Origin: an uncultured Rhodopirellula sp.
Lineage (GTDB): Bacteria; Planctomycetota; Planctomycetia; Pirellulales; Pirellulaceae
Direction: 5' to 3'
NCBI GenBank assembly: GCA_913061385.1
Contig: CAJXTM010000036.1
Coordinates: forward strand, 1 to 11,944
Length of the DNA stretch: 11,944 bases
Shown: piece after piece, positions 6,721 through 11,944 of the stretch
Layout: each line of letters starts with the position of its first letter
Numbering within the stretch: position 1 is the first letter of the stretch
Position numbers and translations under genes: made by a program
The notes under the pieces: model-generated
Seen by the model: the letters and a program-made list of their open reading frames with translations, nothing else
Databases searched by the model: none
What the model was told of the DNA's origin: nothing

Positions 6721-7179
6721 TTAGTGTTTTTTGAGTTGTGGCAGACTTTTGTCTTCAAAACATGCTCTTGTGACGACTTGATCAACTTGTTCCTGCGTCG
6801 CGAATCTGGCATTTTTGCCAAACACTGCGATGATTTGATTCATGGTGTCTCCATTGATCTCGTTCAGAAGAATGATTTCAGTTTTGATCAACTCGCGAAA
6901 AACTGCTGGCGATTCAGTAGATATGAATGCATCAAGTGTGTGTCTGAGCAGACTAAAGTCACATCTTTGTCGTTGCGAAGCCAAACTCAGTAATGCCACA
7001 GCGTCTGTTGCTTTGGGAATTGCTGGATGGTTGCGAGCCGAACTCAACGTTGTTGTGCAGCCCTGTTTAGTGGATTCATTCAGCAGAGACCTGAAGATAC
7101 TGTTTAACTCAGGAGTCGAGACGTGTTTCGCTGAGGCAAGGCAGTGAGCAACTGCTTGTCGAACCTTTGGGGCCGGGGC
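6721..7179 (-). pseudogene. 152-codon open frame without ATG, probable decayed or frameshifted gene
   Basis: From 7179 down to the TAA at 6721-6723 the minus strand stays open for 152 sense codons. The only ATG (MNQIIAVFG) comes late; the earliest conventional start is a TTG at 7047, giving 108 residues and no visible ribosome binding site. The product is Ala/Leu/Ser/Thr-rich and looks helical, e.g. KVRQAVAHCLASAKH and AVALLSLASQRQR, vaguely like HEAT-type repeats. At the upstream edge, a neighbouring frame that starts with ATG at 7234 overlaps this one around a CCCC-GG-CCCC tract (about 7170-7180). One extra base there would join them as ...LLSP-APKVRQAVAH. That frame is in turn overlapped by an open frame at 7218..7433. 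Real but broken coding sequence is my best guess; a short gene from 7047 or a chance open frame are the alternatives. Confidence 0.35.
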
Positions 7180-7518
7180 TCAGAAGTGTCTGCGGATCAG
7201 TATTTCTATTTCTGTTATTTGTTTGTGGTGCCATCGGATTTGCGGCTCCCGATGATCTGGATGATTCTTGGTCGCAACCTCGCATCTGCGGTAGTTGTTT
7301 TTACAAGCAGCAGCGCGAGATGATGTTCATCCACCGTCACTAAGATGGTGTCGAGTGAGTTCACTTCTGCGACTGAGTGGCACGGCCAATGATGCTTGGT
7401 GTCACACGCCCATGGGCGAGCAGGGTTTGACCTTTATCTGGAATCTGTCAAAAAGGTCCACCAGCATTCGGGTATTTTTATTTGGAAGTTGGGCCTTGGT
7501 CTGGGTGCGAAGGCGGTT
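7180..7518. other. 339-bp stretch without a confident gene
   Basis: The minus strand has a 72-codon stop-free frame at 7218-7433 with no ATG (contains VTVDEHHLALLLVKTTTADA), possibly the upstream part of the decayed gene at 6721. The plus strand has a competing 58-codon frame from TTG 7167 to TAA 7341-7343 with a signal-peptide-like run (SVFLFLLFVCGAIGFA), but no ribosome binding site. Neither is supported enough to annotate as a gene. Confidence 0.4.
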
Positions 7519-7800
7519 TCAGCTATCCAGTGTAAAGGTGAGTGTGATATCTGAGCTGTGATCCACCCAATGTCGCATGGCCTTGCGCGACTCGGTAAGA
7601 GATTCTGCGTGGGGAATCTTGCGGAACGCACCATTGATCCGATAGGCAAGATCAGAAACATCTCCCGACGCGTTTTCAAATAGGGGGAACAGCTCAGCAG
7701 CCGGTGTTGGAATGACCTCTTTTTGCGTGGTGTGTACGATCGCTCCGTGATGGATTCCCAAAAACAAGAGAACTGTCGCGGAGATCTGGCGTGGATTCAT
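7519..7800 (-). CDS. small putative secreted protein
   Basis: This 93-residue protein starts with MNPRQISATVLLFLG, a short charged then hydrophobic stretch that looks like a signal peptide or anchor. A polar, mostly soluble part follows. I recognise no domain. ATG 7800 is preceded on the minus strand by GCGAGAGAATC, similar to the purine-rich leaders before the serine protease (321) and the two-DTG gene (4063). The frame is open to 7884, but the extra 28 residues contain no better start signal. It is transcribed divergently from the RTX-repeat gene, with 201 bases between the starts and an interrupted palindrome in that gap. No terminator was seen after its stop. The function is unknown. Confidence 0.5.
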   Translation of the reverse strand: MNPRQISATVLLFLGIHHGAIVHTTQKEVIPTPAAELFPLFENASGDVSDLAYRINGAFRKIPHAESLTESRKAMRHWVDHSSDITLTFTLDS

Positions 7801-7815
7801 GATTCTCTCGCATGT

Positions 7816-7843
7816 GTTTGGAAATCCCATGGGGAAACCAAAC
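7816..7843. promoter_or_regulatory. interrupted palindrome in divergent promoter region
   Basis: GTTTGG (7816-7821) and CCAAAC (7838-7843) flank an inner inverted pair TCCC/GGGA (7825-7828 and 7832-7835). The element lies 16 bases upstream of the small secreted protein start and about 160 bases upstream of the RTX-repeat gene. A regulator binding site serving either gene is possible. No clear -35/-10 pair was recognised in 7801..8001. Confidence 0.3.
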
Positions 7844-8001
7844 GCGAGCTTGGCTTGACGAGGGCAGAGGAAGTTGGATTTCAAGAAAATTTCTTCCGTT
7901 TACGCAGGAAAAAAATGGCGATTTGCTGAAAGGTTCCGTTTGGTTACTTGTACCTGTGGTGAACCTTTTTTCGATTCACAGTGAAACACAGGATTTTAAG
8001 C

Positions 8002-8538
8002 ATGGTGAAAAAAATTTCACGCCGCAATTCAGCGGTTACACGTGATTCCAAAGGTCGCCGGGGAAAACGACGAAAGACTCGATATACCCCCACTGTTGAA
8101 AGACTTGACCAGCGAGTGGTTTTTGCTTCTGTGTCATTTGACGCGGTGACAGGAGTCGTAATGTTGCAGGAAGATCCTGCGGGCGAGGTCAACCGCATCA
8201 CCGTCAATGGGCCAGCAACCAACCTGACACTTCAGGATCAGGCAGGGATTGATATTGCACCCGAGGCCGAACAGTTTTTTACTCGTATTTCCCCAGGCAG
8301 GGTAAAACTCAATGAGTTTGTTCGCCGGGTCGTGTTGGACACTGGTGCGCAAAATGATGTGGTGCGGGCTGGTGGAGCACGTGTTGAGACTGAAATGTAT
8401 CTTGGCGATGGCGACGACCGAGTCATCTCAGGCAGCCGAGTTACCGATACGATCTACGGACAAGGTGGGAATGATGTTATCCGCTCAAGTTCCGGCGATG
8501 ATTACCTCTACGGTGGTGAAGGTGAGGACGAGCTTTGA
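8002..8538 (+). CDS. RTX-type calcium-repeat surface protein, N-terminal part (ends at premature TGA)
   Basis: As read, this frame yields 178 residues. The start is very basic (KKISRR, GRRGKRRKTR) followed by ERLDQRVVFAS (33-43), a variant of the planctomycete ERLEDRRL leader also present in the protease at 321. A beta-rich region of about 45-130 follows. From about residue 134 nonapeptide repeats of the hemolysin/RTX type (GGxGxDxLx) begin, such as GDGDDRVIS and GQGGNDVIR; these bind calcium as a parallel beta-roll. ATG 8002 follows AGGA (7990-7993) with an 8-base gap and is preferred over the GTG at 7981. Translation stops at TGA 8536-8538 in the ninth, variable position of a repeat, although the repeats continue in the same frame afterwards. 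A surface or extracellular location is expected. Confidence 0.8.
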   Translation: MVKKISRRNSAVTRDSKGRRGKRRKTRYTPTVERLDQRVVFASVSFDAVTGVVMLQEDPAGEVNRITVNGPATNLTLQDQAGIDIAPEAEQFFTRISPGRVKLNEFVRRVVLDTGAQNDVVRAGGARVETEMYLGDGDDRVISGSRVTDTIYGQGGNDVIRSSSGDDYLYGGEGEDEL

Positions 8539-8985
8539 GGGGCGGGCGGAGATGACGAGATTCATGGAGATGCCGGTAATGATTTGCTGCGTGGCGGCCG
8601 CGGAAACGACACCTTAGTGGGTGGTGTTGATAATGACATGCTGGTAGGAGATGCTGGTGAAGACAAGCTCTATGGCGGAGCTGGGCACGACAGTCTCAAT
8701 GGCGGTGCTGGTAGCGACAGCATGTACGGTGAGGAGGGTTGCGACCTCTTCTTTGCCAAAGTGTTGGGACGCGATGTAGACAGTCACATCGATGGTGGGT
8801 CAGGTGAAGATATTATCTTCTTTCCGAGCCTTGAGGCGCCAGGTATTTCGAGTGACGTGGAGATCGTGGATGTTGAAACAGGGCTTGTTGATGCGTTTCA
8901 AATATGTCGTCGCCTCAGATATCGTGACCTGTTCACATGGGGTGGTCCGGGAAACAGTGGGCACGAAAAGTGGATAAATAGATGA
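8539..8985 (+). pseudogene. RTX-repeat protein, in-frame C-terminal part beyond the TGA
   Basis: The frame continues without shift for 148 codons to TGA 8983-8985. Seven to eight more nonapeptides follow in exact nine-residue register (GAGGDDEIH, GDAGNDLLR, GGRGNDTLV, GGVDNDMLV, GDAGEDKLY, GGAGHDSLN, GGAGSDSMY, GEEGCDLFF). They are followed by a partial repeat (IDGGSGEDIIFF) and a non-repeat tail. If the TGA were a sense codon, the whole protein from 8002 would be 327 residues. No ATG with a ribosome binding site restarts this part; a TTG at 8584 exists but is not convincing. One base substitution (for example CGA to TGA), either natural or introduced in amplification or sequencing, explains the break best. 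Confidence 0.8.
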
Positions 8986-9066
8986 CTCAGCTAGGTTTCA
9001 GTAAGAAACGGTCAGCGATGGGTAGTCGTTGACAGTGAAACTGCGGTTTTCTGGCTTCACTTGATG

Positions 9067-9098
9067 CAGCAGCAAGCACCCACGCAGGGTGTTAGCTG
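9067..9098 (+). terminator. possible terminator after the RTX-repeat gene
   Basis: CACCC (9077-9081) pairs with GGGTG (9087-9091), and outer CAGC (9067-9070) with GCTG (9095-9098), about 80 bases after the RTX gene stop. A TTTT occurs a little downstream at 9110-9113. This is suggestive only. Confidence 0.3.
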
Positions 9099-9209
9099 TA
9101 TGCTTCAACTTTTGGGAATCTGCTCTGCCACGAAATTCTGTGATGCAACTTGTTCGAAAGGTTATCGCTGTGGATACGACTTGTTCCCTGTTCGCACCAC
9201 TAACCAGAG

Positions 9210-9227
9210 CAAGCGATCTCTCGCTTG
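9210..9227. other. 7-bp hairpin with TCTC loop
   Basis: CAAGCGA (9210-9216) and TCGCTTG (9221-9227) form a perfect stem around TCTC. It may be an RNA structure or a protein site; nothing nearby indicates which. Confidence 0.35.
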
Positions 9228-9306
9228 TGGCATTGGTGACTCGTGATATCATCAGTAAGTCACGGTGTTTTGTCAGGTAAGCTGTTTTGCAATCGGTTTC
9301 GCTCGT

Positions 9307-9347
9307 CGGTGCAGATCGCTAGCACGGTGCAGATCGCTAGCACGGTG
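9307..9347. repeat. tandem 18-bp duplication
   Basis: CGGTGCAGATCGCTAGCA occurs twice perfectly (9307-9324, 9325-9342), followed by the first five bases of a third copy. It lies about 80 bases upstream of the lipoprotein gene. The perfect identity implies a recent slippage-type duplication. Two copies without spacers are not a CRISPR array. Confidence 0.85.
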
Positions 9348-9370
9348 GCTGTGACGGCGAAATGAAATCA

Positions 9371-9386
9371 AGAGCATCAGTGCTCT
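9371..9386. other. 6-bp hairpin upstream of the lipoprotein gene
   Basis: AGAGCA (9371-9376) and TGCTCT (9381-9386) pair around TCAG. It lies about 40 bases before the earliest likely start of the downstream gene, so it may be a leader structure or an operator. Confidence 0.3.
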
Positions 9387-9427
9387 ACTAGTAATTGATT
9401 TGTGGTTTGTCCGAAGGTTTATTTACA

Positions 9428-11915
9428 TTGCATTCACAATCAGCTGAGATTATTGAACCGACTCCGAAAGACCAACTGCGATGTTGGGATAACGAGGGTG
9501 CTGGTCGCTGTGCATTGTTTCACGCCATGTTGCTGACAGCATGCTTGATAATCGGATGCAATTCGCGTGATGACGTTAAAACTGAAAGTAGTACTGATCA
9601 GACGCCATCAACGGCGATACCAAGTGTTGATGTCATCGAATTTGAACGCACGCGGCGGTTGAAAGAGATTGAGACGTCATGGAACCAAGGGGACATTGCG
9701 GCAGCTTCTCAATTGGTAAAGCAACAACTGCTTCTTACCCCAGAGGATTCGCCAACGCTGCTGCTTGCCGGGAAGATTGCCGCTGCAGGACAGGATCAGG
9801 AAACCGCGATTGAGCTCATCATGAGTATTCCGCTGGAATCGGAGATTTCAGTTGAGGCAACAGAATTGTTGGTCAAGTGGTATTTGGAATCAAAACAATA
9901 CGAGAATGCAGTCGCGCGACTGCAGGTGGTTGCGGAGCAGTCAAGGATTCCGCTCGAGTTTAAGGTTGCGTTTCGCCGTCAGCTATGGGCATTGTTGAAT
10001 CGACTTGGGCGACGGCAGCAGGCGTCATTTGTCGCAGATCAATTGTGTCGATCGGGATATTTTGGCCGCGAAGTGCTCATCTCTCTCTTGCGAAGGGGAG
10101 ACGCTTTTCCACTTGCTTTGGGTGATGATGCACCAACCCAGCATTTTTATCCCGGTCTGGGCTTGGCTCGATGGTTTTTTTCGCAAGAAGAGTTCGAACG
10201 TGCACTCGAAGTGCTGAGCAGTGAAGCCGCTCATGACGCCGCCACTCATGACGCCGCCGCCAATGCACTGCGAGGGCGTTTGCTTGCTGAATTGCAGCGG
10301 ACGAATGAGTTTGTGCAATGGTGCCGCGACTGCGAACCTGAATCGCGGCAGTGCAGTGACTATTGGATCGCACTAGGGATCTTCTTTTTTGATCAACAGC
10401 AACTCAAGGCATCCGCAGACGCATTCTTGGAGGGTATTTATCTGGACCCTACAGATGATGATGGTTGCCACCGCCTTGCACGCGTTTTGGCGGCCTTGCA
10501 GCAAAATGAGCCAGCAGCTTTCGTGCGTGAGCATGCAATTCGAGTTGCGACTTTGAAAAATCTTGCAAAACAGTTGTCTGTCACACAACCGCAACCCGAC
10601 CTGACTGCCGAACTACCAGCGCAGTTGTTAAGCATCGCGCGTCCTTTTGAGGCAATCGGCTGGGCGTTGAACAATCTTGGGCCGGGAAATGAAATCAAGC
10701 GTACCGCTTTGATGCAGCAGTTTTCGACTTTGCGGCAGAATCCCATGGTTTCACGAATGAGTAGTGAGTACGCAGTGATGGATCTGGAACGCAACGCTTA
10801 TTCGCGAGCAGACGTGTTGAATCAATTGCCTGATTCGCAGATTGATGACAACGCTGCGCGAACCACGATTAAGTTGGCTGGTGTTGCTGATCAGCGCTCG
10901 CCAGATCCCACTTTTGTGAATGTGGCCGCTGATGTTGGGCTTGGTTTTAGATGGTACCCAAACGAAGATGGAAACCTTCAATCTCTCCCAATGCATGAAA
11001 TGATGGGCGGCGGGATAGCGGTTTGTGACTTTGATTTGGATGGTAAGCCTGATGTTTACCTTGGTCAGGGGGCAGGCGAGCCACCCAATGCAAAGTGCTC
11101 AAGGTCAAATCAGATGTATCGGAATCTCGGATCCCGTTTCATCGTCGTGACTGAGCAAAGCGAAACTGCAGACTTTGGCTATGCCTCGGGGATTGCCGCT
11201 GGGGACGTGAATCAGGATGGCTTTCCTGATCTTTATGTTGGATGCCTGGGGCGTAATCGCCTGTTGATCAACAACGGAGATGGAACCTATGGCGATGCGA
11301 CGGAAAAGCTGGGGAATGTATCACCACAGTTCACCAGTTCGGTTGCGATCGCCGATTTGACTGGTGATGGAATGCCGGAGCTTTTTGAATGTGTTTATGT
11401 AGAGATGGAAGATGGTTTCCGGCTGCCCGATCGAAACGCTGATGGTAATGAAATGCCACCTAATCCCAATGACTTTTACGCTGAATCGGATCGTTGGTAC
11501 CTCAGTCGGGGTGATGGCGCGATGGAGTTGCAGGCTCTTGATCCACAATCCATTGAGCCGGGGACGGCGCTCGGTTTGGTTGTGACCGACATTGATGGTG
11601 ATGGGGAGAACGATGTGTTTGTCGCCAATGATGCACGTCCGAATCATTTACTGATGCGGTTTGGAAGCGGTGCCGTTTCGAATGTCGCTGATCTGGTTGG
11701 TCTTGGATATGGTTTTCGTGGTTTCAGTAATTCCTGCATGGGCATTGCATCAGGCGACTTCAATCGGGATGGTCGATTTGACCTTCATGTCACCAACTTT
11801 TTGAATGAATCCAATAACCTTTTTCTTCAAGGTGATAGCGGCCTCTTTAGCGACTACGCAACTCGCTATCAGTTAAATCCTGTCTGTGAGCCCTACACAG
11901 GATTTGGAATCAAGA
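9428..11915 (+). CDS. TPR and FG-GAP/VCBS repeat lipoprotein (CRTAC1-like), 3'-truncated
   Basis: The frame is open to the adapter, giving 829 residues from TTG 9428. A lipoprotein signal is visible: ALFHAMLLTACLIIGC, with the lipobox Cys at residue 44. The middle (about 60-450) is helical and TPR-like. From about 520 comes a beta-propeller of FG-GAP/VCBS type with five calcium-binding loops of DxDxDG form at residues 534, 593, 643, 721 and 777 (DFDLDGKPD, DVNQDGFPD, DLTGDGMPE, DIDGDGEND, DFNRDGRFD). In related planctomycete proteins a UnbV/ASPIC domain ends the chain; here it would lie beyond the fragment. The start is uncertain: TTG 9428 has AAGG ten bases before it, while TTG 9515 and ATG 9527 lack a ribosome binding site and leave a very short signal. 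The last genomic codon is Lys at 11912-11914. A role in surface binding or protein interaction is inferred. Confidence 0.88.
10230..10258 (+). repeat. in-frame 15-bp duplication inside the TPR region
   Basis: CTCATGACGCCGCC occurs at 10230-10243 and 10245-10258, a 15-bp period that keeps the frame and encodes AHDAA-THDAA between two helices of the lipoprotein. It looks like a recent slippage event that was tolerated. Confidence 0.75.
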
Positions 11916-11944
11916 CTGTCTCTTATACACATCTCCGAGCCCAC
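11916..11944. other. Nextera read-2 adapter (artefact)
   Basis: CTGTCTCTTATACACATCT at 11916-11934 is the Tn5 mosaic end in reverse orientation, followed by ten bases of the read-2 adapter. In the frame of the truncated lipoprotein it reads TVSYTHLRAH, of which only the first base of the Thr codon is genomic. These residues must be removed from any predicted protein. Confidence 0.98.

Larger units (their letters stand above)
8986..9427. other. 442-bp intergenic region with small hairpins and a tandem duplication
   Basis: No gene is supported here; short frames on both strands lack ribosome binding sites and family features. It contains a hairpin at 9067-9098, a 7-bp stem with tetraloop at 9210-9227, an 18-bp tandem duplication at 9307-9347, and a 6-bp stem with TCAG loop at 9371-9386 followed by TACTAGTA. 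The promoter of the downstream lipoprotein gene should be here but no clear -35/-10 pair was recognised. Confidence 0.6.

Noticed and set aside
6724..7147. Plus-strand frames of 89 and 101 codons
   Set aside because: They are mirror images of the longer minus-strand open frame and lack start signals and domain features.
7295..7679. Plus-strand 88-codon and minus-strand 81-codon frames
   Set aside because: No ribosome binding site, Trp/Ser-rich or low-information products and mutual overlap.
8536..8538. TGA read as selenocysteine or as an alternative genetic code
   Set aside because: The position is a variable repeat residue rather than an active site, and other genes in the window end normally at TGA (2044, 4760, 8985).
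8998..9280. Short frames on both strands between the RTX gene and the lipoprotein
   Set aside because: About 60-84 codons each, overlapping one another, without ribosome binding sites or recognisable sequence.
9307..9347. Tandem 18-bp repeat as a CRISPR array
   Set aside because: Only two copies and no spacers.
37..11915. tRNA, rRNA, insertion sequence or prophage features
   Set aside because: I saw no cloverleaf-like tRNA pattern, no rRNA segments, no transposase or integrase and no terminal inverted repeats other than the adapters.

Overview
The window is one complete sequenced fragment. Its first 36 bases and last 29 bases are Nextera (Tn5) library adapter, so the genomic insert is 37..11915 and both edges cut through genes. 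The organism is almost certainly a planctomycete (Planctomycetota, Pirellulales-like, roughly 50% GC). Evidence: two surface/secreted proteins begin with a basic stretch plus an ERLEDRRL-type motif, and there is a Tat-exported Gfo/Idh/MocA oxidoreductase, a KR-type Tat-like alpha/beta hydrolase, and a TPR plus FG-GAP (CRTAC1-like) lipoprotein. Species cannot be named from the sequence alone.

Layout. 38..115: possible last codons of a membrane protein (+). 321..1895: secreted trypsin-fold protease with two PPC domains (+). A strong hairpin at 1977..2011 separates it from two minus-strand genes: an exported alpha/beta hydrolase (2044..3159) and a short cytoplasmic protein with two DTG aspartic-protease motifs (3347..4063). 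The 4064..4469 divergent region carries two palindrome clusters. It is followed on the plus strand by a 96-residue zinc-ribbon-like protein (4470..4760) and the Gfo/Idh/MocA oxidoreductase (5024..6427). 6428..7518 has no confident gene but holds a 152-codon minus-strand open frame without ATG, which looks like a decayed or frameshifted gene. 7519..7800 (-) is a small putative secreted protein. Divergent from it, 8002..8985 (+) is an RTX-type calcium-repeat surface protein broken by one in-frame TGA. 8986..9427 is non-coding with small hairpins and an 18-bp tandem duplication. 9428..11915 (+) is the TPR/FG-GAP lipoprotein, cut by the fragment end.

The genes do not form one obvious pathway. The theme is export and cell-surface work: a protease, a hydrolase, a calcium-repeat protein, a lipoprotein and a Tat oxidoreductase, each with its own leader and mostly isolated from its neighbours. 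The most unusual items are the single-chain two-DTG protease-like protein, the in-register nonsense codon inside the RTX repeats, and the palindromes upstream of the zinc-ribbon gene.
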